Shown here: in pieces, positions 45,712-57,913 of the stretch | How positions within the stretch are numbered: the stretch's first letter is position 1 | Layout of the letters: the number at the start of each line of letters is the position of its first letter | Source of the DNA: Portulaca oleracea | Taxonomy: Eukaryota > Streptophyta > Magnoliopsida > Caryophyllales > Portulacaceae | DNA length: 64,000 nt | Reading direction: 5' to 3' | Assembly (NCBI GenBank): GCA_029582165.1 | Contig: CM055879.1 | Coordinates: 40,925,713 to 40,989,712 of the forward strand | The notes under the pieces: generated by a model | The model's input: the letters and a program-made list of their open reading frames with translations, nothing else | Databases searched by the model: none | What the model was told of the DNA's origin: nothing | Made by a program: the position numbers and the translations under genes

Positions 45712-45947
45712 TTTTATTTATGTGTCGCCTAGGTAATTGTGTCAAAAACTTTGACCGCTAATATCTTAATTTGTATAATGATTCATCAAACAAAATTGAC
45801 ATCATTATATTCGGAATAAAAAGTACTATTGAAAAAGTATAATATCATATTTTTCTATAAAAGTATTATTATGTATTTATGTGTGGAATTGTTGATTAAA
45901 GTCGGACTTCAAAAAGCGTGAATGACAAATAAAAAAAACGAAGGGAG
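45712..45947. mobile_element. Stowaway-like MITE, third family (236 bp)
   Basis: The left end CTACCTCCGTTTTTATTTAT and the inverted right end CTCCCTTCGTTTTTTTTATT match. TA flanks both sides (45710-45711 and 45948-45949). The inner arms include ATTGTGTCAAAAACTTTGAC and its diverged inverted partner. It is non-coding. Confidence 0.82.
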
Positions 45948-46197
45948 TAACATATAAAAATTGGACCATAACTCTCAGGAGTGCTATTTTTATATGTTCC
46001 CAGTATATGATTTAGTGAGTATAATGCGTATAATGAGTACGTGCTCATAAAATGAAAATTGTGGACCTATAGAGTTATAAATATGTGATCACGTGTAAAA
46101 TATGAAATTAGACTACAAAGAATCCAATTTTCAAGATGAGTATCAAATGGGTAAGGGATGTTCATTGGAAATAAACAAAAATCAAATTAAACCATTT

Positions 46198-46450
46198 TTT
46201 TTTATTATTAATAGCCGAAAGGCTTAAAAGTTTACAGCTAGACAGCAAATTGCATAAAAAAAACAGCAACCAACCAATCTAAAAGAAAGGGTTACAACCA
46301 AACACTACTAAAATAATTAGCACAGAAGGACGATCGCACCAACGACTGCCAAAAATCATCACACACAAACACGCTGTTAAAGATCAATAACTTCAGTTTG
46401 ATAGAACATTGAGTAATCGCACGCCTATATCATTGCATTGCCAATAATCC
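46198..46450 (-). mobile_element. 5'-truncated LINE 3' end with 13-bp target duplication
   Basis: On the minus strand the sequence ends TTTTAAGCCTTTCGGCTATT followed by AATAATAAAAAAAA, a typical plant L1 3' tail with poly(A). A 13-bp direct repeat AATTAAACCATTT flanks it at 46185-46197 and 46451-46463, as expected for target-primed insertion. Only about 250 bp of the element is present and no ORF remains. Confidence 0.8.
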
Positions 46451-46463
46451 AATTAAACCATTT

Positions 46464-47184
46464 AGATAGAATGAAAAAGAGAGAGACTATTAAAAATGTA
46501 TTTAGGCGTGCAGTCCAAGCAGTTTGGAGCGAACGAAACAAAGTTTAATCATGAGATATATGTAAACACAATTTTTAAGTCTAAAATAAAGAAAAGTTAA
46601 AATGGACAAATTTAATTTGAGTTAATATTTGAAAGTTTATGAGTATAATCTTTGTATTAAAAATATAAAAATGATGATCCTTTGATTCAATCTGCTAAAA
46701 CTTAAATGAGTCGAGGGTGGTGACGCTTGATCTCAATCTCAAATTTAGACTTAGCTGATGAACTCTTGTAGTAGTTCTTGAGTTAAAGGTTTTGAGCGTT
46801 GATCCCCTTTGCGTATAGAGGCTACTCGTAGTTTACTTGTTTGAATGTTAACTGTTGGTTGTCATTCTTCAGATTTTTAGATGCAAGGGCGTGAATGCTC
46901 GATATCGATCGATGAACAGGAGAAGATCGAACACTACTGCCATCTTTGATTTGAAGATCAGAAGTCGTTGAACTAGTTGATGTTCATCCTGGCTCATCGT
47001 TTGTAGTTGGAGAGTGTTTGTAGTTCGATCTTTAGGAGGGTATGAATGTCAGCTGATGTCGAATCTTTGATGTAGGTCTAGTCGAAGAACTATGTTGTAG
47101 TTCTTAATCTTGACTTGCTGCAGGTTTGGAGCTTTTGATTTTGAACTTCTGAAAAAACCTTGATCCTTGATGTTTGGTATCTGG
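46464..47184. other. Intergenic DNA with no supported gene
   Basis: This is mixed sequence with several TTGAAGATCAGAAG / GATCGATGAACAGGAGAAGA-like phrases between 46880 and 47160. It may be transposon leader sequence. No reading frame of note is found on either strand. Confidence 0.4.
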
Positions 47185-47461
47185 TGTTAGAGTATAAAAC
47201 CATCTTTGGGCCTACAACCATCAACTTAAGCTTTTAGTTAATTGAGATGGTTCCACATGGTATAAGAGTCAGATCGATGAACAAGAGGTCTCAGGTTAGA
47301 ATCTCAATACCTCCTATATTCATTTGCGCAAGGTAAAGAAGGAATTAGCAGCATCCACACTTCAAATACAATGGGCATTCGCGTGAGGAGGCGTGCTAAA
47401 GTATAAACCATCATCGGGCTTACAACCATCACCTTAAGCATTTGGTTGAGATGGTGTCACA
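47185..47461 (+). mobile_element. Very small LTR retrotransposon (TRIM/SMART type, 277 bp)
   Basis: LTR1 is 47185-47257 and LTR2 is 47394-47461, 73 and 68 bp, about 80% identical, both starting TG and ending CA. LTR1 is followed at once by TGGTATAAGAGTCAGATCG, close to the TGGTATCAGAGC primer-binding site for initiator tRNA-Met. A purine-rich GTGAGGAGGCG precedes LTR2. The 136-bp internal region has no coding capacity. The 5-bp flanks do not match (TCTGG and TTATA), so the target duplication has decayed or recombined. Confidence 0.75.
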
Positions 47462-48140
47462 TTATATAATTATTCCTTTTTTTAAAATAAATAAATGATT
47501 ATTACTTTTTGCATCATCTTAGACACTCTGCAACTTCATATTGGTCGGAATTCAATTCCATCTACTTTTGATCATGTGGGTCAACCAAAGTCAACTATTA
47601 ATCTTGTTTTCGTCGGTTTTTGTGGAAGTCGGTTATAATTGATGTGGGTTTATCCTAAACTACTCCTAATCGCTATTTATGCATTTGAGAAAGGTTTTTT
47701 TGAATTATCGATTTGAATTCACTATCTAGAGATTAAAAAACACAACAAACACAATTGAAAAATTGTTCATCTACTTTGAGAGAAAGTGAAATTGAGGGAA
47801 ATTTCTTATAACTTGTAATCCTCACCATATCAGGACATCAATTCCAAGATTTTTTTTTCCCATTTTGAGTTTTTTTCCACTTTAAACTCTTGTGTTCTTT
47901 TAATATATTTTTTTGCACTTATCTTTGTTGTCTGTGTTTATTTGAGTACTCTTCGATCCCAACAAAGCGATCAGACGAGTGCAAATAAATATAGAGAATG
48001 AAGACGTAGAACAATGCAAAAAGAAGGTACGATATTATCTTGGACCGGACAATTTATCACAATTCACAACCGCATGCATCATGCCCTACGCCATATTTAA
48101 CATGAAAAGACATTTAATTGGCTTCTTTTTTTTTAACAAG

Positions 48141-48142
<2 letters not shown>

Positions 48143-48182
<40 letters not shown>
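48143..48182. repeat. AT microsatellite
   Basis: This is an (AT)n tract of about 20 units. A second one, 48566-48613, of about 24 units, lies 400 bp further on. Apparent reading frames through them are composition artefacts. Confidence 0.95.
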
Positions 48183-48187
<5 letters not shown>

Positions 48188-48559
48188 AAAACTAATATTA
48201 ATCTAGATTTACATTTGGATGGGCGGATCAAACTGTTAGGATTGAAATTCATATCTAAAACCACTTATTAGCAATTAGATCCAGATTGAACGGATTTAAT
48301 AATATAGCGGAAACAATATCAAGAAAGAAAGATCTCTTATGGTTACAGCATAAGAGAAATTACAATCTCATAAGGGAAATTACAAGATAAACGATATTAC
48401 AATCTCATGATTACAATCTTTCTATGTGTGGAGAACCTGGTACACTGACTCCATGTCCCCCTTTTTATGCGTGAAATTTATTACATGTCCAAATATGATC
48501 ATTGTTCACTTATATGTATTAAGTTGTTCACTTTTAATAATATAATTCTTCAGTTACAC

Positions 48560-48618
<59 letters not shown>

Positions 48619-48839
48619 TGATGGGTCCATGTCCAAACCTGAACACAGATTCGCTAAATTTTTGGTGAACCCGAACCCGTTTAAATTTGGCGGGTACGAC
48701 GGGTCTAGGTCTAATCGAAGATGCACAGCCATATGTATGGAGGTCACTTCTAGGTAACATTTGTTCCCACTTCTATCACATTGATGTCACTATAGGGTCA
48801 TTAAATAACTAAAGTTTCATGTGTTTATGCCCTTATTAT

Positions 48840-49203
48840 CTAGTTTTGGGCCTTTGGCTAGTAAAATAAGGTAATTTTAGGAAATTTATTTGATTTTGCT
48901 TATTTTGTTTGTCATAATGCATATTCAGAAGTTAATGAAATTGAGTTGTTGAATGTCAAAATTTGACTTGTTTTTGGGCAATTCAAGAGGTAGTAGAAAG
49001 TGCACCAGTTGTGTATATTGTCCATGTACAAAAGTGAAGGTTTCTTTTAGTTGTTATAGTCGCGAAAGTCCTTGCTATGTTAATTATATTTGGCAGTTTG
49101 GTTGTAATCTTTTCTTTCGAACATGATTGTTTACTGTTTTGTTAGCGGTATGCAGTTGTCTATGAACTTTTAAGCCTTTTGGCTTTCAATAATTAAAAAA
49201 AAA
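48840..49203 (+). mobile_element. LINE 3' tail, plus orientation
   Basis: The segment ends GAACTTTTAAGCCTTTTGGC followed by TTTCAATAATTAAAAAAAAA, the same tail type as the LINE at 46198-46450 in the other orientation. The 5' boundary is a guess and the target duplication was not found. Between 47470 and 48840 I see no gene. Confidence 0.5.
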
Positions 49204-49665
49204 GGACCTACTATGGCAACTAAACACACAATCAAACATAGCTGTTGAGCAGCATAGTATGGCAACTACAGAGCAGAGAATGTCATCAGCTAAGAAAAAG
49301 AACCAACATTTCATTCATACAGTAAAATCTCACTACTTTCTACGTGAGGGGGAAGAAAGAAGAAAAAAAAAAAGTGGGAACATACAGTGTGTTTTCCTGA
49401 CCTATTTCCAGCAGTTTGTTGCATCTGGAAATTTCTTGAATGCCACATTACAACCTTATCAACACCAAAATACAAGAAAATTCCGACATCCTTTTCTTTC
49501 ATACACTAAAAATGGAAAACCAAACAGAGAAATAAAAGAAAAGAGAAGAGACGAGAGCCTATGCACAAATGTGGGGGATACCGATTTTTCGATATAGAAT
49601 TGGCTTTTCGAAAGGGCTAGAAATACACGTAAATATGTGGAGAAAATATCCCGGAAATTGGGGAA

Positions 49666-52600
49666 TTATCGTGGACCAGACAACTCGTCAGGGCGGAGGT
49701 TAGATGTAGAGTCAACGATCCAATCGGCGTTAGGGTGGTGAGACTGGTTGAATTCTTGGCGGAACATTTCCTCCTTTTGCCACTCCTCCCACCTCTCGGC
49801 CAGCCCGTCTCCTTCGAGCATCCTCACCACTTCTGACATCTTTGGCCGCTCTGTAGGCGAGCTTTGGGTGCATAGCAAAGCCACCTGAATCAACTGCTCA
49901 ACCTCGTCGTCAATGTAGTTCCCCTGTAAATCGGCATCCACTAACGCCTCCAACTTCTTCTCTTTTAGAAGCCCTTTCACCTACAATTCGGAAAAGTACA
50001 GGTCAATGCAGGTAAGTGCACGTCAATGCAGGTAAGTGACGTTGACAAGGTAAAAAGGGGGGAAAATAACTAACTCCACATACCCAATCTAGCAACATAA
50101 CATCATCGTCGTTGGCCAGACGGGCAAGATCAAATGCCCTTTGCCCCGTGATAAGCTCCAAAAGCATAACTCCATACCCGAAAACATCAGTTTTTTCAGA
50201 AGATTTTCCCGTGGAGAGATACTCGGGGGCTATATGCCCAATTGTACCACGTACGGCTGTAGTAACATGGGTGTCTTTATAGTCCATAAGTTTTGCTAAC
50301 CCGAAATCTCCAACAACTGCTTCAAACTCCTCATCCAGCAGAATGTTGGCAGCTTTGACATCACGATGTATGATTTTGGGATCGCAATGATCGTGCAAAT
50401 AGGCAAGCCCTCTAGCGGCTCCCAATGCGATCTGCTGCCTGATTTCCCAAGTAAGAGGCGGTTGATTTTCTGGGCGCTCTGCATTCAACGAGAACCAGTT
50501 AACTAACTTTCCCAAGAAAATTTTCCAACCAAACAGTACAGCAACACACCACAGAAGAATGGAATAGCTAACAGACACAGATAATCAGTACCTCTCAAAC
50601 AGGATGCGACACTTCCATTAGCCATGTAAGGATAAACGAGTAACCTTTCAGTGGGAGTCATGCAAAAACCACGCAAACGAAGAAGATTACGGTGGACAGC
50701 CATGCTAATCATTTCAACTTCAGTTTGGAACTGAAGTTCTCCACCTTGCGTACGCTCTTCTTTCAGCCTTTTGACTGCCACAAGAGAACCATCAGCCAAC
50801 CGTCCCTTGTAAACTTTCCCAAATCCTCCTCTGCCGAGAATGTTTTTGTGGCCAAAGTTATCGGTTGCAACTTGGAGTTCTCGCAGGGAGAACCTCTTGA
50901 GTTGTCCAAGATGAACCTCTGGATCTTCCTCGGCTGCAATGAAGAAAATAACAAATAATAAATACAACCCCGCCAAAAAATAGCAATGCTAGAACGAAGT
51001 TAACTAAAGCCGTTTGTGTCTACTAACCAGGGACATCAAAGAAATGATCCTGCGGCTTTCTTCTTCGCCACCAAGCAAGGGCAATTGCCGGAGCTGCGAA
51101 AAGTAAAGCAGCACCTGCAGCAACTCCTCCAGCAATGGCTCCGGTTGCGCTATTCCCAACTGAAGAGACATTTGGAAACACACCATATTATCACACAGCA
51201 ATTCTCATAAAGATATTTGGAAAATGGAAAGTGAAGCAACTACCGCTAGACACAATATGGAACTACAATGTCACAGTTGTAAAGCCAACATTAATGAGCA
51301 ACAGCCATCATGTCCCAGTGTCAAATTCAAACACAAACATGAAGCCTGTAAACTCTGCGGGTAAATGGATAGTATGGTAAAAGTGAACTTCCGGTCACCT
51401 TTAGTAAATAAATGTAAGTTTCGGTAAGCATTAGAAAAAGGGATACTTTTGAATGAAGTGCTGGTAAACGAGTAGGTTTTGCTAAATTTGGTAAGTTCTG
51501 GTAACTTTTGGTAAATATTTACCCACACCCATTTACCTTTGGATTTTACAATAAGCAGCAGAAACTAGAAAGTAGACACTAGACATGTATACTCACCGCC
51601 TCCTGAATTTGGTGGCGTTGGGATCGGTGGAGGTGGGCCTGTTGGTGGCATTTTCAAATGAGGGTTACCAGCAAAACTGCAAATAGAAGCATTCAGCAAC
51701 CATAGAAACTTTCAGAATCACCCAAAATCATGGGAATATTTACGAAGGAGTTCAGAAATAGAACCGGCTGACCTGATGGGGGTAAACAGTGAAAAGGATC
51801 CATTGACAGGAACAGTTCCCTGTAACTTATTGTATGATAAATCACTGTATTCCACATTGTAAAGAATACAAAGTCATACATACACCTCTTATAAACAAGG
51901 ACACACATGAAAGAGTTCAGTGGTACTCGTGAACAAAATGAGGAGAAAATCAACTTGACACTCACAGAACTTGGAGCGTTGAAATAGTAGTTAATGACCC
52001 AGGTATTTCTCCCGACAAGCTGTTGTTGTTCAGACGCCTATCCTTACAGAAAAGTCACAAAACAGAGATAATTAGGAATCGTAGCAAAATCGATGTAATT
52101 GTGAATCCAAATTATTGAATACATAAATCATAAAGCAATACCAGAGTATTCTTTTAATTTTTAAAAATGTTACAATGTAATTAAATAGTTTCTTTTCCCT
52201 TTTATTTGGTATACATCATAGGATTGGTTGTGTCTAAGAGTAAAATACATTTTTTCTAAAAGGGAAAAAAAGTCAAAATTGAAAAGTGCAATGAACATCA
52301 ATTGCTCTTGTATTTTTTCGCGTTGTAGGGTTTTCATTATATGTTTCCGAATTGAGTTTATTCGTTAATATATACATCATATGGAAATACCACAACATCT
52401 TGTAAAGTTCAAATTCCATCGTCACATACAAGAATACAAATGTCATTAAAGCTATACAACCGTAATTTCCTCACGTACTTCCACGGAAGTAAAATCTTAC
52501 ATGTCCGCTTCATTTAAATTTATAACTATCCGTGTTCAAACATAAAAAATGATTCTATCAAATTATGATCACCTAAGGTTTATGACTCTATGTCAGAAAA

Positions 52601-55277
52601 TCAAAGTTGGAAGTGAAATTTTCATTATAGTTTCTATGCAACACTCTGAACTTGATTCTTAATTAATTATGATTTGGAGCATCGGATCTGGAATCTACAG
52701 AAATATGAAATGTCTAGAAATTTGAACAGATCTATAAAGGTTAGTGAAAGTTTCTATCAAAGATGAAATAATACTAAAGTAATAAAAACACCTAAAGTGT
52801 AGCTTACCGATACCATCAAACAGTAGAGTTATACAACTAGATTATAAATAACACTGATGATTTGACGTATATAAATAACAAGGAATATATCTTTGGACGA
52901 ATTATAAAAGTACAGACACAATACCATGTTCACTCAATTTACTGCAAGGCACCAAAATTGACAGCATGACACCATATGATAACCGGAAAAGGATTGAGAA
53001 GATGTATGCTTACAAGAACCGCAATTTCTTGAGGTCTCCTAGTGTACTTGGAACAGGGCCAGAAAGATGGTTCAGGTACAGATCCAAACTCACTAAGTTT
53101 GTCAAATCTCCCAGTTCATCTGGTACTGGTCCAGTTATGTTATTACTGTAGAGCTCCCTGCCAAGGAAAAACAACAAAAAATCAAGGATTAACATAAGAC
53201 TTAGTTAATTCGCACACTGATAATTCATTAGAGTTGGAATTTGCCAACTGCCTTGACATTTTATCCTCATGAAGGACAAGCAAGCATAAGATTCTAATCA
53301 GTGCGGCAGAACTATAATCTTAAAAATTTTGGCCTAAACTAACGGAAAATCTCGTATTCCAGAACTTAAATAAATGCAGTAGGCAGGATCCTCCAAATAT
53401 TGCACTTGCGTTGAATATATATCCAAAACTGTAAGTTGACATGATCAGTGTGATCGTTCAAGGGTGATACAATCGCGTATTCGCATTAGGTACTCCTGAT
53501 TCATCCAACCATTTTGACAATTCTTTGGGAACTACCGTATTAGAACCTTCATGTTCTAACAGAGATCAATCATAAGTCTATGTATTTACAAAACATTTCA
53601 TTTTCTTACGTCAAAAAAAAGTGAAGGAAAAGAGAAAAGGGAAAGAAGTCAACTTACAAGTACTGGAGATTTGGAAGGTTACCGAGTGCCGCGACAAGTG
53701 TTCCAGTTAAATTAGCATTCCCAAGATCCCTGAAAACAGATATTCAAAAGCTGATGACTATTGAACAATCATGAACCATGCATAAGAAACCCGATTATGT
53801 GTATCAGAAGGAACTGTTTAGCTTACACTCTAGTCACACTGTTATCGCTGTTGCATGTAACGTGGAACCACGTGCAGGGATTTACAAGAGTGGGATCCCA
53901 GCTCTGTAGGACTCCATTAGGATCCAGTAAATTAGACTTGAGAGCATTTAAAGCATCACCTGTGTAAACATGTACAACATCATCAAAGGCTGGCTAGAAA
54001 AAGCAAGAAGTTATGGCTTACTAAAGATAGAAATCCATCACGAATTGCTAAGAAAGTTCCAAAATAACATTAAGGAACAAGATTCGAAGGAACAAAAAAG
54101 CAACTAGGATCCCAATTCCTCTAGATTTCAGACCTAGGATTTAAGAATACGACAGTGCAAGAGTATAACTAGTCTGGGTTTTGTAAAAGACATTTAGCCT
54201 CCGCAAAGTGAATTAAGCAAGAGCAAATGCCTTAATTTACTCCTATCATCTAGCCTACACGAATCTCTTCATTTCTAAATATTATCACTAGCAATTTAAG
54301 ATGCGGTTTTCAGCATCTAGGTCAGTGCATACACAAGATGCTAGAATATATCTTCGGCTGGAACATGTCCAATAAGGAAACCATGCAACATGAACATGCA
54401 AGCCTTGAGACCACATGGAATAAGCTATGAGAGCATTTACAGTGGGGGATTTAAGAGGAGCTTCAGAGATAATAACTTCGTTAAATCCCTGTAAAATTTC
54501 TATATCTTGATATGATGCAGGTTTTAGCTAATAATTGTTCCTAAAAATCGAAACACTTGTGATCCGCACACTTAGATATAGAGCCTGCTTTGTTTGTATT
54601 AAATTTTTGGCAAATATAGAAACATGAATACGAATTGGGAGTACTATAAGGAAAAGTAAGAGCAATATTACATGTGAGATACTTTTATTTAGGAACAATA
54701 ACGTGCTAAAAATTTAGTTTGAACACCACCATTGTACAAACGAGTTTCATAAATGTCAGATTTAATGTTCATTATGGTAATATAAAAACACCTAACATAA
54801 GTTTTAGCATTATAAATGCTCTAAGAGTTGGCACTACACTCATTCCAGCTTTCCGGCCTTTTGCCCTTCTGAACAATTGCCTATCAAGGGGTTTAGTGCT
54901 ACCTTATCTCGAACACAAAAACTGTCTCTTATGAACTTAAACTACTCCACAAACATCTGCTTTTTTGAACTGCCCTAAGCTCAGCATTTGCATGGCTATC
55001 CACTGATGAATCTGTGTATCCATTCTCTCTTCAAAGAAAGTTGATGTACAGTCTCTCATGTGCCAGTTATTTGAACAGAGTTATTATCATCACCTAATCT
55101 ACAACAATAGACACAAGTAGGCTACATAGAACTCAACACAATGACACAGAACATAGCATAATAACTGAAGAAGATTAGAAACTCACCTTCAGCATTACCA
55201 GAAGCACCAAGAAAACAACTGAAGATCAAAATCAAACAGAAAGGAGCCACAATGGCCAGGACTCCTTGCTCCATCAT
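49666..55277 (-). CDS. SERK3: LRR receptor-like kinase co-receptor, SERK3/BAK1 type (11 exons, 615 aa)
   Basis: Exons in order: 55187-55277, 53827-53959, 53658-53729, 53014-53157, 51966-52037, 51773-51844, 51597-51676, 51028-51159, 50592-50933, 50084-50478, 49666-49980; 616 codons with stop, GT-AG throughout. The protein is a plasma-membrane co-receptor for brassinosteroid, flagellin and other LRR receptors. It shows a signal peptide ([18 protein letters not shown]), an LRRNT cap ([18 protein letters not shown]), five short LRRs, a proline-rich hinge (about 205-218), a transmembrane helix (about 225-250), then the kinase: [11 protein letters not shown], Lys320, catalytic HRDVK (Asp419), DFGLAK and an activation loop [14 protein letters not shown]. 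It ends DELSGPR. The hinge lacking SPP-CPG cysteines, [10 protein letters not shown] and [14 protein letters not shown] favour SERK3/4 over SERK1/2, and the length equals Arabidopsis BAK1. Met16 would be an equally good start. Intron 1 holds a possible MITE (about 54429-54822). Confidence 0.96.
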
Positions 55278-55329
55278 TAGTTTCTCTGATCTCCCACAAG
55301 TTGTGTAAACTTTAAACATACAAGCAACT

Positions 55330-56110
55330 TGAATTCTTCATTGAATGCAGCAGCTTATCATCAAAAACACAGCCTAAACCCTTGTATGATACTCAGAATA
55401 ATACCCCTTTTACAGTCTTCAACCCTCTTCAAATCAACCACCAACTAAAGATAGAACCAGAAGCAGCTGCCAAACCCAGAAAAACCCAACAAGTCAATCA
55501 AAAGAAATACAGTCAACGCAGGATACAACCACTCCCAAAACCTTTTTTCCCAGCAAAGCTGAAAAATAGGAAATTAACACCAAAAATTGCCTACTTTGAT
55601 TTGATTGAATCCAACTCCTAGCATAAATACACGTCTATCAATTAAAGTCCCCCTCTTTATCCCCTTTTTAAGCTAAAAAACATCAACTTTAAGAGAATAA
55701 ATTCCTCAAATCAAGAAGTCAATGACCCAAATCCGAAAAAACTCAACTTTTCCCACACCACCCACAAAACCCGCCTCAAATTTCCCAACTACGGAACAAA
55801 ACAATCGGAAAAATCTGAGACGAACATGATCCGTACCGTCGACGGGCAGCTCCGGCGACCGGCGGCGAGGAAGATCGGCGCAAATCACGGCGAAATGAAG
55901 AGCTCTCAAAAACCCCAGCAAAAATCAAGTCCAAAATTAACCCAGAAACCACAAATTCCAGACGACTGTCCACAAAAAGAGCAGTGAACCGGTGACGTTT
56001 GTGGGGGTTTGTATGGAGGTTTTGGGTGCCTGAAAATGGCGATGAAGAAGAAGAATGAGAAAGAATGAATTGAAGATGAAGAGAGAGAAAGAAGAGAGAG
56101 AAAAGGCTTG
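55330..56110 (-). promoter_or_regulatory. Probable SERK3 leader with a 5' UTR intron
   Basis: On the minus strand a CT-rich stretch (about 56040-56105) is followed by GC-richer sequence down to a possible donor GACG|GTACGG near 55836. AT-rich sequence then runs to the coding exon. Plant SERK genes often have an intron in the leader, so I infer one here. No transcription start can be fixed. Confidence 0.35.
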
Positions 56111-56712
56111 ACTAGTCAGCGATTCCTGGCTGGTCAGCGTGCGTACTCCTCCTACTACTACTACTAACCATCCCCACAACAACTGGGTGTCTTTTTCTTT
56201 AATTTTGGGTGTTAATTACCCATTATGGGCTTTGACTTAAGTTTAAACACAGTCCTCACATAGGGTTACGGTGTCCCCATGTTTTAAATTTGTAGGGGTG
56301 GTTTGGTCATTTGGAATTCCGTATAAACGGTCCTTTTTTGTTTTCACCGAAGCATTTTTTTTCTTTTTCTTTTGGGTGGGAGGATGATGAAAGAAATGTC
56401 AAAAATATGCCAAAAACTCTCATTGAATTGTCTAGTCTACGAAATCGGTTGGACGTTCACGTTTGGAATTTGCAACCATCCATGCACACAATTTTAGCCT
56501 TGATGTCTTCGTTTTTGCTTTACATTTTGTAGTGTCAAGTCATTGATGATCACATTTTTTTTAATCAAGAAAAGTCATTTACTGACTAGCATTGGAAGCT
56601 AAAGCATGCTTAGTCGCCTAGACTTTGCTGACTAGCATTGGAAGGAGATTGTCTACCATCAATATACTAAAATACGCAAATATGGCTTTCCAGAAAGAAA
56701 TTAACGGTGTTA

Positions 56713-56941
56713 AGGAGTGTTTGGTTGAAATATTTTTCTGGGAAAGTTTGGCAATTTTCCTAAATTGGCAAATTTTTTCATGTTTGATTCTCCCTAATAG
56801 ATCGATGAGAAAGTTTTAATGTGAGATCTGTTATTTTCCTCACAAACTCAGTAAATAGTTTCCCAATGGGAGGTTAGGGAAAGTATTTCCCGGAAAAATT
56901 TTCCTAGGGAAATCTTTTCCGATAAACTACCAAGTGTACCA
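56713..56941. mobile_element. MITE with TTA target duplication (229 bp)
   Basis: The left end AGGAGTGTTTGGTTGAAATA and the inverted right end TGGTACACTTGGTAGTTTAT are diverged inverted repeats; inner arms TTTTTCTGGGAAA and TTTCCGATAA also pair. TTA flanks both sides (56710-56712 and 56942-56944). A decayed relative is at 16915-17045. Confidence 0.55.
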
Positions 56942-57102
56942 TTAGTATATTTGCCATACTTACCGATGAAACTGTAACTTTGTCAACTAATTTTTCTTCT
57001 CTATTTCTTAGAATCAAGTGTTTTAAGCTAGAAATTGGGTTGCTCATTCGCAACTTCCACAATCCTATAATAATCCTATAATTCTTTTAAAATAATTGAG
57101 TT

Positions 57103-57233
57103 GGCATCGTTCTTTTGTGCGTTGCGTTTACGTTGCGTTACGTTTAGTTGCGTTGGAAATGGTTAAAAAGTGATGATAATTTGCGTTATGTTGCGTTGCG
57201 TTTGGCTGCATTAACGCATAAAAGAACGATGCC
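57103..57233. mobile_element. Miniature MITE related to the Tourist/PIF-like family (131 bp)
   Basis: The ends GGCATCGTTCTTTTGTGCGT and ACGCATAAAAGAACGATGCC are almost perfect inverted repeats. The interior consists of GTTGCGTTTACGTTGCGTTA-like units. The flanks do not give a clean TTA duplication. It lies in the spacer between SERK3 and its truncated paralogue. The rest of 57234-57910 has only a poly-C run at 57708-57717. Confidence 0.7.
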
Positions 57234-57913
57234 AAGAAATTTAGAGTCAAAATTTTAATAATTGATTGCACAATTTTCGAGTGACAAATATGAAGGAAAT
57301 TAAGGAGGGTGTATAATACTAGTAGCAAATTAGCAATAGCAAAAGAAAAGTAGAGTATTTATTCCAGGAAGACAAGATGTGCTTGTTACTTTCATGATTA
57401 TTGAATTTAAAAAACTAAAAGGGGGTGGGAAAACAACATTTAATTATTTTATATGCTTTAATTAATGGCAAAGTTAGCACTAAGAAAATGAATAAGCTTT
57501 TACTATAAAAAAAAATGGAGAAACTTTTGTGCAAAGAGTGGGTGGAAGTGGTGGCTCTTTACTCTTTCTGAGTTGATCATCTGATAGAGCAATAGATGAT
57601 CATAAATGCCTATGTATGATGGAAGTTGTTCAAAAACTACTGACTGAACATATACTAAATTAAATTCACAGATTATTCGAACCCCTTAAATTCCCAGAAT
57701 ATTGACCCCCCCCCCCCCAAATAATTTGCAAATTTAGGATTTTTTGTTCAATTTTCAATGTCCAAATCGAATTGAACATCGCAACAGTTAGACAGCCAAA
57801 GAAAATAAATATCAAAGAACCCCGACGTGGTAAAAAATCCTATTTGGGTCATGTTTTTTACAGTTGCAACTTGCAAGAGAATAATCGGTCGAATATGAAA
57901 CTTCTGTCACCAG

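Noticed and set aside
47240..47330. tRNA-derived SINE (B-box-like GGTTAGAATCTC)
   Set aside because: The flanking TG...CA direct repeats and the TGGTATaAGAG primer site explain the segment better as a TRIM element.
48467..48760. Frames on both strands running through the (AT)n tract
   Set aside because: They are created by the dinucleotide repeat and have no conserved residues.
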